The notes beneath the pieces were generated by a model. That model saw only the letters and a program-made list of their open reading frames with translations, was not told the DNA's origin and did not search any database. Made by a program: the position numbers and the translations under genes. 56,913 bases of DNA from Acetomicrobium sp. S15 = DSM 107314 (GTDB lineage: Bacteria > Synergistota > Synergistia > Synergistales > Thermosynergistaceae), in assembly GCF_016125955.1 (NCBI RefSeq), contig NZ_JADEVE010000191.1:1-56913 (forward strand). Reading direction: 5' to 3'. The first letter of the stretch is position 1, and every line of letters starts with the position of its first letter. Below are positions 16,789-25,618 of this stretch, piece by piece.

Positions 16789-18905
16789 TGAACGATTTGG
16801 AATTTCTCGTGAAGGAGATTGGAAGACAGAAGCACATCATCGAGACGGGCGTCGAATCTACAGATTTGGCCTTGATGGTAGATGCCCCGTCGCGGGAGGA
16901 GTCTCATCCTTGGGATATGACGCGCATAGTCAGCGCCCTCGTAACGGAGGCCGGCGTTGACCCCAATACAGCCATGAGCATCGCGGCGGAAGTGGAAGAA
17001 GAGATACTGCGCCCCTGGCGGACGCGCGTTACCACTTCCCTCATCAGGGAAATGGTCAACGTGAAGCTCTTTCAGAGGGGGCTCGACGCTCGGATAGCCG
17101 ATCACTCCCGTATAGGGATCCCTTTGTATGACCTCGAGCTCGTCATGCGCGCTCCCAATAAGGAAAACAGCAATACGTCGCACAATCCGGAGTCGATAAA
17201 TCTCACCATAGCCGAGACCGTGCTGAAGGAATACGCCCTCACCAAGGTGTTCTCGCCCGATGTGGCGAGGGCTCACTTGAACGGCGACTTTCACCTTCAC
17301 GACCTCGGCATGATAAATAGGCCTTATTGCTCAGGGCAGAGCCCGGCCTACGTAGCCAAGTTCGGCCTTTCGCTCCCTTCCATAACGAGCGTCTCTTCGC
17401 CCGCCAAACACGCCGATGTCTTGTTGGCGCATCTTCTAAAGATGACATCTGTCCTACAGAACAACTTCGCCGGCGCCATAGGTTGGGATGCTGTAAACCT
17501 TTTCTTCGCTCCATATTTGACGGGCTTGAGCGACAAAGAGATCCATCAGCTCGCCCAGATGCTCATATTCGAGTTCAACCAGCTTGCAGGTGGGCGCGGC
17601 GGTCAAGTGGCCTTCACGGACATAAACCTCTATTACGAAGTCCCCAAGCACTTCCGCGACGTACCGGCTATAGGTCCAGGCGGGAAGTTCACAGGCCGCA
17701 CCTACGGGGAGTATGCCGAGGAATCGAAGCGTTTCTTGCGCGCCCTCTTCGAAGTCTACTTGGAGGGAGATAGCCGAGGGCAGCCCTTTTTCTTCCCCAA
17801 GCCCCTGCTCCACATAACGGACGCCTTCTTCGAGGAGCCCGGTTGGGAAGACATGCTCGCCCTCGCTTCTCTTGTCGCCGCGGAGAAGGGCAACACCTAT
17901 TTCGTCTTCGACCGGGGCGGCGTGGCCAAACTGTCGGAGTGCTGCAGGCTTTCTTTTGAGTTGACGCCGGAAGACCTCCTCGAGGCCAAAACCCCATGGA
18001 AGATGCGATATTCTGCGCTGCAGAACGTCACGATAAACCTGCCGAGGCTCGCCTACCGCAGCTTCAAAAACTTGGACGTCTTTTTCGATGGCTTGGATGG
18101 CCTGCTCGAACTTGCCGCGAAGGCCCACGTCCAAAAGCGGGACTTCTTAATAGAACTCCTCTCTGCCGGCAAAAACGGGCCGCTTGCGGTGCTGGCGATG
18201 GATACGGATGGCTCGCCGTATCTGCGCATGGAGAAGGCCAGCCACCTAATGGGCATTTTGGGTCTGAACGAAGCGGTGCAGGCGCTCACCGGAAAACAGC
18301 TGCACGAGGACGAGAAGGCAAGGGAGCTCGCGCGCTCGATAGTGAAGTTCATGGACCTCAAATGCCAAGAGCTTTCGGAAAGGTGCGGCTTTAAGGTTGT
18401 ATTGGAGCAGACGCCAGCTGAGAGCACGTCCTACAGGTTCGCCAAGCTCGACCTCAAAAGCTTCCCCGAGGCTGCTTCCATCGTGAGGGGCAATCGTTCT
18501 ACGGGTGAGGTTTACTACACCAACAGCACGCACATCCCTTACGATGTGCCGATGGACCCCATAGACAAGGTGATAGAGGAAGGGTGCTTCCACCCGATGA
18601 TCAAGGCCGGCGCTATCACCCATATTTGGATGGGGGAACATCGCCCCGACGAGCGGGCCTTGGCCTCATTCGTCAAGAAGGTCTTTTCGCATTCGGATAA
18701 CGCCCAGGTTGCGTTCAGTCCGGAGTTCACAATCTGCAACGCCTGTGGACGAGTGACGCGTGGACTGCTCAAGGCCTGCAATTCCTGCGGCTCTTTCGAC
18801 GTAGACGGCATAACCAGGATCACCGGTTATTATACGCGCATATCCTCATGGAATGCCGGCAAGCGCGGCGAGCTCAAAGATAGATTCAGGGTGGCTGTCC
18901 ATTGA
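16788..18905 (+). CDS. nrdD: Anaerobic (class III) ribonucleoside-triphosphate reductase
   Basis: 705 residues. Glycyl-radical enzyme reducing NTPs to dNTPs without oxygen. Recognisable parts: NKENSNTSHNPESINLTIAE, NGDFHLHDLGMINRPYCSGQ, QNNFAGAIGWDAVNLFFAPY, the zinc site CNACGRVTRG ... CNSCG, and the radical site RITGYYTRISSWNAGKRGEL with the glycyl radical expected at Gly680. I do not see a clear N-terminal ATP cone, so allosteric control may differ from E. coli NrdD. The 3' end overlaps nrdG by four bases (TTGA). No class I or II reductase is visible nearby. Confidence 0.97.
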   Translation: MNDLEFLVKEIGRQKHIIETGVESTDLALMVDAPSREESHPWDMTRIVSALVTEAGVDPNTAMSIAAEVEEEILRPWRTRVTTSLIREMVNVKLFQRGLDARIADHSRIGIPLYDLELVMRAPNKENSNTSHNPESINLTIAETVLKEYALTKVFSPDVARAHLNGDFHLHDLGMINRPYCSGQSPAYVAKFGLSLPSITSVSSPAKHADVLLAHLLKMTSVLQNNFAGAIGWDAVNLFFAPYLTGLSDKEIHQLAQMLIFEFNQLAGGRGGQVAFTDINLYYEVPKHFRDVPAIGPGGKFTGRTYGEYAEESKRFLRALFEVYLEGDSRGQPFFFPKPLLHITDAFFEEPGWEDMLALASLVAAEKGNTYFVFDRGGVAKLSECCRLSFELTPEDLLEAKTPWKMRYSALQNVTINLPRLAYRSFKNLDVFFDGLDGLLELAAKAHVQKRDFLIELLSAGKNGPLAVLAMDTDGSPYLRMEKASHLMGILGLNEAVQALTGKQLHEDEKARELARSIVKFMDLKCQELSERCGFKVVLEQTPAESTSYRFAKLDLKSFPEAASIVRGNRSTGEVYYTNSTHIPYDVPMDPIDKVIEEGCFHPMIKAGAITHIWMGEHRPDERALASFVKKVFSHSDNAQVAFSPEFTICNACGRVTRGLLKACNSCGSFDVDGITRITGYYTRISSWNAGKRGELKDRFRVAVH

Positions 18906-19573
18906 AATTGCCACCCATCGGCAGCTACGTCTCCACGTCGTTCATAGATTGGCCCGGGCACGTCGTGGCGGTGATATTTACCAAGGGGTGCAACTGGCGT
19001 TGTCCTTTCTGCCATAACGGACCCCTGGCCTTGGGTATCGCAGAGGAACTCGACGGCGAGGCAGTCTTGGATGATGTAGCGAGGCGCGCTTCCTTTCTGG
19101 ACGGTGTGGCGGTGAGCGGAGGCGAGCCTACGATTCACGACTCCCTCCCCTCCCTCCTTCGCTGCATCAAGAGAGCTGGCTTGGCCGTGAAGCTCGACAC
19201 GAACGGCAGCGACCCGTCGGCGATCGGGGAATTGCTGGACGAGGGATTGATAGACGCCGTGGCTATGGATATCAAGGGCCCTTGGGACAAATACGAGCGC
19301 TTTACCGGCGTAACGGTAGATCTGAAGCTCGTGAAGCGCTCCGTGGAGCTATTGAAGAGCTCTTCTATCGATGTGGAGTTTCGCACCACTTATGTGCCTC
19401 ACCTCATGGATGAAGAAGACCTCCGCACGGTGCGTCGCCAGGTTGAGCCTGGTCGTTGGGTCATCCAGCTCGCCGACATGCGCCTCGCCTTGGATCCCGC
19501 GCTCGCCGGCACCGCTTCGCCGGAGAGGGAACGCGTAGCAAAAGCCTTTCCCGATGTTCCGATAAGGGGTTAA
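18902..19573 (+). CDS. nrdG: Anaerobic RNR activating protein (radical SAM)
   Basis: 223 residues, TTG start overlapping the nrdD stop. Radical SAM cluster C30/C34/C37 (GCNWRCPFCHNG), then AVSGGEPTIHDSL, KLDTNGSDP and MDIKGPWDKYERFTGV. It generates the glycyl radical on NrdD. Sequence and length fit the longer NrdG type paired with NrdD in Clostridia and Thermotoga. It is the last gene of the operon; about 130 bases separate it from pgsA. Confidence 0.95.
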   Translation: MKLPPIGSYVSTSFIDWPGHVVAVIFTKGCNWRCPFCHNGPLALGIAEELDGEAVLDDVARRASFLDGVAVSGGEPTIHDSLPSLLRCIKRAGLAVKLDTNGSDPSAIGELLDEGLIDAVAMDIKGPWDKYERFTGVTVDLKLVKRSVELLKSSSIDVEFRTTYVPHLMDEEDLRTVRRQVEPGRWVIQLADMRLALDPALAGTASPERERVAKAFPDVPIRG

Positions 19574-19617
19574 CTTCGACCGAGGTCTGCAAAAGATATT
19601 TAAGACGTTAAATATAG

Positions 19618-19623
19618 TATAAT
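19618..19623 (+). promoter_or_regulatory. -10 box upstream of pgsA
   Basis: TATAAT in an A/T-rich stretch after nrdG. The sequence 16-17 bases upstream (GATATT) is a poor -35 match. It implies that pgsA and the following peptidase gene have their own promoter. Confidence 0.4.
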
Positions 19624-19702
19624 CTCTTTGTCTTAGCTCGCGTGCCTTCATTGAGGCAGGTTGTGACTACGGGAAGTTTGTCGTTTGATGGAGGTGCCCC
19701 TG

Positions 19703-20266
19703 TTGGCCAGTCTGAATCTCCCAAATATGCTGAGCTTGTCGCGCATTTTCCTTGCGCCGTTGATCATGGTCATCCTCACGCTCAGGATAAATTCCCCCGT
19801 GCGCGGGCTTGCGCCGTTGGGCTTAGACGTAGGGTATGGCGATCTGGTGGCAGGGCTCGTCTTCATAGGCGCCGCCCTTACCGATACGGCCGATGGGTAT
19901 ATAGCGCGCAAGCACGGCCTGGTCACCAACATGGGCAAGTTCATCGATCCCCTGGCTGACAAAATACTCGTGACGGCGGCGCTGATCTCGCTCGTCGAGC
20001 TCCAACGCCTTCCGGCTTGGATCGTGGCGGTCATAGTGTCGCGGGAGTTCATGGTGACAGGCTTGCGCATGGTGGCCGCAGCCGAGGGTGTGGTAATAGC
20101 TGCCTCCTGGGGGGGCAAGGCCAAGACCATAAGCCAGATTATAGCCATAAGCCTTGTGATACTGAACCTTCCAGGGGGAGTGCCCGCCATGTGGATCGCC
20201 ATGGTTTTAACTGTATGGTCGGGCGTCGATTATATCTATAAGGGCAGGGATTTTCTCTTCAGCTAA
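19703..20266 (+). CDS. pgsA: CDP-diacylglycerol--glycerol-3-phosphate 3-phosphatidyltransferase
   Basis: 187 residues, integral membrane protein. It makes phosphatidylglycerol phosphate from CDP-diacylglycerol. The CDP-alcohol phosphotransferase motif is intact: DTADGYIARKHG, then MGKFIDPLADK (D-x2-DG-x2-AR ... G-x3-D-x3-D). The TTG at 19703 (MASLNLPNMLSLSRI) lies six bases after GGAGGTG and gives the family's usual start; TTG/ATG codons at 19685/19688 precede that site and are less likely. Several hydrophobic helices follow. Confidence 0.92.
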   Translation: MASLNLPNMLSLSRIFLAPLIMVILTLRINSPVRGLAPLGLDVGYGDLVAGLVFIGAALTDTADGYIARKHGLVTNMGKFIDPLADKILVTAALISLVELQRLPAWIVAVIVSREFMVTGLRMVAAAEGVVIAASWGGKAKTISQIIAISLVILNLPGGVPAMWIAMVLTVWSGVDYIYKGRDFLFS

Positions 20267-20302
20267 ATAGGTGTGCTTTTGTGATTCGGGGAGGAATCGA
20301 CT

Positions 20303-21517
20303 TTGGAGGAGCTATATCGTCAAATCGATGCTATGAAAGGAGAGATGGCAGAGGCGCTCTGCAGGTTGGTCGAAATACCCGCCGTTTCTCCTGCAAGCGG
20401 GGGAGAGGGAGAGCGCGCAAAGGCTCAGGTGATAGCCGAAATCGTCAGCGATATGGGCCTGCCTTCTCCGGAGCGATACGATGCGCCTTCGCCTGAGGGG
20501 GTTCGTCCGAATTTGGTCGTCGCGCTCGAAGGAGCGAAGCGCGAGAGGCTTTGGATCGTGACGCACATGGATGTTGTGCCGGAGGGCGATCGCTCCCTAT
20601 GGGACACGGATCCGTTCAAGGGCCTGATCAAAGACGGAAAGGTCTTCGGCAGGGGGGCCAATGACAACGGGCAGGAGCTCGTGGCGAGCCTTTATGCGCT
20701 TTATGTCCTAAAGCGGTCCGGCGTGACGCCGGCCAGGGATATATGCTTGGCCTTCGTTGCGGACGAGGAGATGGGTAGCGCATACGGCATTCAGCATCTG
20801 ATTTCCCTTGGGCTTTTTAAGCCGGACGATCTCGTGGTCGTGCCCGACGTGGGGAACGAAAGAGGGGACTTCATCGAAGTCGCAGAGAAAGCGATATTGT
20901 GGCTCGAATTCTGCGTCTTGGGGAAACAGGCCCACGCCAGCCGCCCGGAGGACGGGTTAAACGCCTGCCGCGTGGCAAACCAGCTCTCTGTCGCGCTCGA
21001 CGAGGCGTATCACCGCGCCTTTCCGGAGGAGGATCGACTGTTTTCGTCCCCCGTCTCCACCTTCGAGCCCACGAGGAGGAGGGCCAACGTGTCGAACGTA
21101 AACACCATCCCCGGGAAGGAGGTCTTTGCTTTCGACTGCAGGATACTGCCCAGCGCAGGGAATGAAGCGGCCTTGAAGGTCGTCGATCAGGTGTGCCGGG
21201 ATATCTCGGATCGTAGCGGAGCGAAAATATCGTATGAAGTCCTCCAGCGCACCGACGCGGCCCCTGTGACCCCTGTGGATGCGCCGGTGGTGAGGCTGCT
21301 CGAGGCTGCCGTAGAGGACGTCTTGCATATAAAGCCGGTCATAGGCGGTGTGGGAGGTGGGACGTGCGCGGCGTTCTTCCGCCGTGTGGGAATTCCAGCC
21401 GCCGTGTGGGCTCAAGAGGCGAACGTGGCCCACGAACCCAACGAGTACGCCGTCATAGAACATATGGTCAACGAAGCTAAAGTCTTTGCCCGCATGATGG
21501 CATCGTCTCTCCCTTGA
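20303..21517 (+). CDS. M20 family metallopeptidase (DapE/ArgE-like)
   Basis: 404 residues, TTG start after GGGGAGGAATCGAC. Di-zinc amidohydrolase fold: IVTHMDVVPEGD (metal His/Asp), FGRGANDNGQELV, FVADEEMGSAYG (catalytic and metal Glu), VVVPDVG, a dimerisation lid with KQAHASRPEDGLNA, and a C-terminal HEPNEY metal His. It cleaves an N-acyl amino acid or peptide; succinyl-diaminopimelate desuccinylase and dipeptidase are both possible and the substrate cannot be read from sequence. It lies 36 bases after pgsA and probably shares its transcript. Confidence 0.88.
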   Translation: MEELYRQIDAMKGEMAEALCRLVEIPAVSPASGGEGERAKAQVIAEIVSDMGLPSPERYDAPSPEGVRPNLVVALEGAKRERLWIVTHMDVVPEGDRSLWDTDPFKGLIKDGKVFGRGANDNGQELVASLYALYVLKRSGVTPARDICLAFVADEEMGSAYGIQHLISLGLFKPDDLVVVPDVGNERGDFIEVAEKAILWLEFCVLGKQAHASRPEDGLNACRVANQLSVALDEAYHRAFPEEDRLFSSPVSTFEPTRRRANVSNVNTIPGKEVFAFDCRILPSAGNEAALKVVDQVCRDISDRSGAKISYEVLQRTDAAPVTPVDAPVVRLLEAAVEDVLHIKPVIGGVGGGTCAAFFRRVGIPAAVWAQEANVAHEPNEYAVIEHMVNEAKVFARMMASSLP

Positions 21518-21587
21518 TACGATAATATAAATGAGGCGCGTTGTATCTGCCCTCGATTCATAACGCTAAAAACGGAGGTGAATTCAG

Positions 21588-22340
21588 GTGAAGCTGGTGC
21601 GCTTTGTGGTCTCCGGAGAGGAAAACCCCCTGTGGGGTGTCCTTGAGGGGGACTCGATTCGCGTTACGGATGGTTTGGGCGGGGATTTTACGGGCGACCG
21701 GTTCCCCCTGGCGAAGGTCTCGCTCAAAGCTCCCGCGGAAACCCCTAAGATCGTGTGCGTGGGCAAAAACTACGTAGATCCCACCAAACCTACGCCCGCT
21801 GACGAATTGCCCAAGGAGCCGGGCCTCTTTTTGAAGGCGGCCAATGCCCTTGCCGATCCGGAGCAACCCCTGCCGTATCCGCCGTTCACGAAGGAGCTAG
21901 CCTTCGAGGGGGAGCTTGCGGTCATCGTAGGGCGGACAATGAAGAAAGTTCGCGAAAGTGACGCCTTGGATTACGTCCTCGGATACAGCTGCGCGATCGA
22001 CATAACGGCCAAGGACTGCCAGAAGTCGGACCTCCAATGGGTGAGGGCCAAGTCGGCCGATCGCTTTTGTCCCCTTGGGCCGTGGATCGAGACCGATCTA
22101 TCCCCTCAAAATGTGATGCTCAGTACGCGCATAAACGGGGAGGTGCGCCAGGAGTCCTCGACCGCACACATGATTTTCCCCGTGGCGTTTATCCTGAGCT
22201 ACATATCGTCCTTTATGACGCTCCTGCGTGGTGATGTGGTGTTAACGGGCACGCCTAAAGGGGCGGGCCCGCTGCAGCGCGGCGACGTGATCGAGGTTTC
22301 TATAGAAGGTATAGGGACGCTGAAGACGCCGGTGGTTTAG
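21588..22340 (+). CDS. Fumarylacetoacetate hydrolase family protein
   Basis: 250 residues, GTG start behind ACGGAGGTGAATTCAG. FAH-fold enzyme: KIVCVGKNYVDP, FLKAANALADPEQPL, FEGELAVIVGR (metal-binding Glu pair), YSCAIDITAKDCQK, GPWIETD and VVLTGTPKGAGPLQRGDVIE. Relatives include oxaloacetate decarboxylase/acylpyruvase and 2-hydroxyhepta-2,4-diene-1,7-dioate isomerase; the exact activity is open. Its 3' end overlaps the convergent addA gene by four bases. Confidence 0.88.
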   Translation: MKLVRFVVSGEENPLWGVLEGDSIRVTDGLGGDFTGDRFPLAKVSLKAPAETPKIVCVGKNYVDPTKPTPADELPKEPGLFLKAANALADPEQPLPYPPFTKELAFEGELAVIVGRTMKKVRESDALDYVLGYSCAIDITAKDCQKSDLQWVRAKSADRFCPLGPWIETDLSPQNVMLSTRINGEVRQESSTAHMIFPVAFILSYISSFMTLLRGDVVLTGTPKGAGPLQRGDVIEVSIEGIGTLKTPVV

Positions 22341-25300
22341 GCTCGCCTTCCGGCCGCGGCGAGCTCTTTAAAGCAGAAGTTTCGCCAAGGACAGCTGCCA
22401 CAACGAGTATGTGCGGGGGGGAAGGGGCCGTTCGCCCCCGCACATACGGATTCCCGCACCGCTTCCTCTATCTCTTCGAAGTCTACGCCTTCTAAGAGCT
22501 CCGTCTTGCCCTCCCTCAAGAAGCAAAGCCCTAATTTCACGGCTCTGTTAGGGTGTAGCAGGTGCCAGGCCAGGCCGTAGAAGCGCATCTGCTCGGCATA
22601 CAGCTCCATAGGGGCGTTCTCCAGGGACGTTATCTTGTAGTCCCAGATGTGGATATGATCTTCCTCTTCCCAGAGGACGTCAACAATGCCCACGAGTGCC
22701 GTTTCGCCCACGCGCGTCCGAAATGGCACTTCCCGACGCAGGAGGCCCATGCCGAGCTTTTGGCGCAAAAGCTGCCCCAATTCTCCTTCCGCGAGTCCCG
22801 AGAGCCACTCCCTCAGTTGGCGCCGCGACGCTTCTTCGCTAAAGGGGGCTTTTAAGGCTGGCGGCAGGCTCTCGACGTGCTCGCCTTTTTCTGAAAGGAG
22901 GCGATCGAGCGATTCAGGCGCAAAATCCCACCGGGCTAAGATCCAGTGGGCCAAGCTCCCGAGCTCGGGCCCGCCCGAGGCGCCTTCCTCCGACGGCAGT
23001 TCCCAGGTGAGGGGCAGCCCTTGTTTGTATTTTAGCCTGAAGGCCTTGGGGCAATACCTGAGCGTCGAAAAAGCCGTAGCGCTCAAGACTTCAAGCGCGC
23101 CGCCTCTTTGCCTCGGCAACGCCAGAGCCGCGGATCGCTCGGGCGACGGCGCCTTTTTTTCTGCCCTCTCTGTGCGGGTGCCCTCATCATCGGAGGAGTC
23201 TAAGGAGGCATAGTCCTCGAGCTTTTCCCCTTTGGAGTCGAGCCAATTGAAGACGTGGTGGAGCCATGTGCCCTCCTTTGGGCCTCCTCCCTTTTTTGGC
23301 CAGATGCCGCAGAGGAGTAGAGCGTCTTGGGCCCTGGTGCAGGCAACGTAAAAGAGACGCTTCCACTCCTCCGATCCCTCTCTCTCTTCGATGAAGCGGT
23401 GCGCCTTTTTGGAGACGGGGTCGTTCTTTTGTCCCCAGCGGTCCGGGAAGCGGCTTCCGGATGCCAACAAGGGGATCGACGGGAAGAGGCTCTCCCCCCG
23501 GCGGGCGGCGAAGTGCCTTTCGAGGCCAAAGACCGCTACCACGGGAAACTCTAACCCTTTCGCGGCGTGAACCGTCAACACTTTGATCGCGTCCTCCGCC
23601 TCGAGGTCGACGTTCACCTCCTCCGCCTTCAACCCCTCCCGCGTAGCCTCGTGCAGATATGCGGCGCATCCCTCCAAGCTCGGTCCCAACGCCGCTTCGT
23701 ATTCGCGGGCGATGTCCACAGCTCTTTGCAGGGCGAGCATGGCGCCGATGCGCAGATGAACGGGGAGCGCGTAGAAAGCTCTCGCCTCATCGATGAGCGC
23801 TGCCAAGGCCCTCGAGGGGCCTTCAAGCGCTGCCAACCTTTTTAGCGAAATGAGGCGAGAGGCGACCTCCGGTTCCCTGCGCTCGAGCAGCTTCCACAGC
23901 CCCCATTTTTCGTCGTTATCAGCCCCTTCGCTTATGAGTTCTGTGGCTCTGTGGGGCGGCAACTTAGAGAAGGGGGACAGGAGGTACCCCGCCAAAGCCA
24001 AGTCGTCGGATGGGTCGGCGAGGGCCTTCAGGAGCGAAGAGGCGTCTTGCGCTTCGAAGCGGGAGAAGTATCTCATGCCGCTGAAGAACGCCACGGGCAG
24101 CCTCATCTCATCCCTCAGGACGCGCTCGAGGGCGGCAAAGGATGTCCGCGCGGGCACGAGTACGGCCATGTCCTTCCACTCGCACGGCCGCGCTTCTCTC
24201 TTTTCCTTGTCCCATATGTCTTTGCCCCTCAGAGAAGATAGCGCAGCGCCTAACTTGCGCACCGCCGCTTCCCTCTCTTCCTCCGCCTTTGTTTCCTCGC
24301 TGCCCCTTTCGATGAGGATCGCAAAGGGCTTTACGCCCGCGGCGCTGCACCTTTCGCTCCACCAGGGCGCCTCCTTTGCTCCATCGATCGGTTCGTAGGG
24401 GATAGAGGAGCGCCCCTCTACGCCATCGCGCCAGATGAACCCGAAGAGGTCGTTTATCACCTCCAGCAGCGCGTCGCGAGTGCGAAAGGATTCGTTCATT
24501 GCAACGTAAAGGCCGTTTTCGTCGTCGCGCGCCGCTGCGATTTGGCGGGCGAATATCGATGGGTCGGCGTGGCGAAAGCGGTATATGGATTGCTTTATGT
24601 CGCCCACCAGAAATAGGCTCGCGCCGCTCAATTTCTTCAATGACTCGAGGAACGCGCCTTGGACGCCGTTTATGTCCTGAAACTCGTCCACCAACACGGC
24701 CTTGAAACGCCTTACGAGGGATGGGTCCTCTTCGATGATGTCCTTGGCGTAGCGGATCATGTCGTCGAAGGAGAGCCACAGCTCGTTTTCCTTTTGGGTT
24801 TCCCAAACGGCCCAGAGCAGCGCCGCCGCCTTGGCGAGTGCCAGGCGAAGCCTCCTGTCGAGTTCGCAATCGCCTTCGTCGAACAGCGCTGCTATGTCGT
24901 CCGCCGTCGCACCGCAGGATACCAAGGCCCCGTCCCTTAGGGCGAGCGCAGCCTCGTCGAGCCAGAGGTCGTCGGGACAGCTGCCATGGCTTGAGAATAA
25001 TCCGATCGCTCCCCTTGCGAAGGCGATCATCGAGGCGGTGCCGAATTCCTCGAGCACGTCGAGGAAATCCGGCTCCCTCAATAAGCTCGCCCATTTTCTT
25101 TTTTCGCCACTGAGCCTAGCGGCGAACCACTCCGAATCCACTGCGTCGAGCGCTTCCTCGACGGAGCGCCAAAACTCCTCTTCTTCGGGCATAGATGGGA
25201 CTCTGTGCGATTCCGTCCCGCGGGTGGGACCGGCGGAGCGAATCAGGTCCATGGAGAAGGAGTGAACCGTCGATATGGTGGCCTCCTCGATCCTGCGCTC

Positions 25301-25618
25301 GGCATCCTCGAGCCTCAGCGCCAAAAGGTTGTCGCCTTTTTCCCCTGTCGCTTTTAAGGTTTCCTTCCACGAGCGGAGGGTGGCCCTTATGCGCGAGGCC
25401 ATTTCGAGAGCCGCCTTTTCCGTGTAGGTCACGGTGAGTATCTGGTCGCACTTGGCCTCACCCGTGGCCACGAGCCATGCGAACCGCCACGCCAACGTGC
25501 TGGTCTTTCCTGTGCCAGCACCTGCGCTCACCGCTATGAAGTGCTTGTTTGAAGTGATCGCCTCGCGCTGGGAGGGCGTGGCGGTTCGCAAGAGGGCGAG
25601 GAGCCCGCCGTCACTCAT
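22337..25618 (-). CDS. addA: AddA-like UvrD-type helicase/nuclease with C-terminal Fe-S cluster
   Basis: 1093 residues. The ATG at 25618 is preceded by GGAGGCGACAACA; a GTG at 25633 lies inside that site. Superfamily 1A helicase motifs: SAGAGTGKT (31-39), VTYTEKAALEM, VDEFQDINGVQ, VGDIKQSIYRFR and VLTVHAAKGLEFPVV. The C-terminal RecB-type nuclease has GIVDVLWEEEDHIHIWDYK. One cysteine before the nuclease (RYCPKAFRLKYK, about C856) and three at the end (CGSCPWRNFCF) form the 4Fe-4S staple pattern usually described for AddB, not AddA. Start and addB end overlap (25611-25618), as for a two-subunit double-strand-break resection complex that feeds RecA. Confidence 0.85.
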   Translation of the reverse strand: MSDGGLLALLRTATPSQREAITSNKHFIAVSAGAGTGKTSTLAWRFAWLVATGEAKCDQILTVTYTEKAALEMASRIRATLRSWKETLKATGEKGDNLLALRLEDAERRIEEATISTVHSFSMDLIRSAGPTRGTESHRVPSMPEEEEFWRSVEEALDAVDSEWFAARLSGEKRKWASLLREPDFLDVLEEFGTASMIAFARGAIGLFSSHGSCPDDLWLDEAALALRDGALVSCGATADDIAALFDEGDCELDRRLRLALAKAAALLWAVWETQKENELWLSFDDMIRYAKDIIEEDPSLVRRFKAVLVDEFQDINGVQGAFLESLKKLSGASLFLVGDIKQSIYRFRHADPSIFARQIAAARDDENGLYVAMNESFRTRDALLEVINDLFGFIWRDGVEGRSSIPYEPIDGAKEAPWWSERCSAAGVKPFAILIERGSEETKAEEEREAAVRKLGAALSSLRGKDIWDKEKREARPCEWKDMAVLVPARTSFAALERVLRDEMRLPVAFFSGMRYFSRFEAQDASSLLKALADPSDDLALAGYLLSPFSKLPPHRATELISEGADNDEKWGLWKLLERREPEVASRLISLKRLAALEGPSRALAALIDEARAFYALPVHLRIGAMLALQRAVDIAREYEAALGPSLEGCAAYLHEATREGLKAEEVNVDLEAEDAIKVLTVHAAKGLEFPVVAVFGLERHFAARRGESLFPSIPLLASGSRFPDRWGQKNDPVSKKAHRFIEEREGSEEWKRLFYVACTRAQDALLLCGIWPKKGGGPKEGTWLHHVFNWLDSKGEKLEDYASLDSSDDEGTRTERAEKKAPSPERSAALALPRQRGGALEVLSATAFSTLRYCPKAFRLKYKQGLPLTWELPSEEGASGGPELGSLAHWILARWDFAPESLDRLLSEKGEHVESLPPALKAPFSEEASRRQLREWLSGLAEGELGQLLRQKLGMGLLRREVPFRTRVGETALVGIVDVLWEEEDHIHIWDYKITSLENAPMELYAEQMRFYGLAWHLLHPNRAVKLGLCFLREGKTELLEGVDFEEIEEAVRESVCAGANGPFPPAHTRCGSCPWRNFCFKELAAAGRRA

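Noticed and set aside
24108-25094. 328-codon minus-strand frame inside addA
   Set aside because: It is an Arg/Gly-rich alternative frame of addA, a typical by-product of GC-rich coding sequence.
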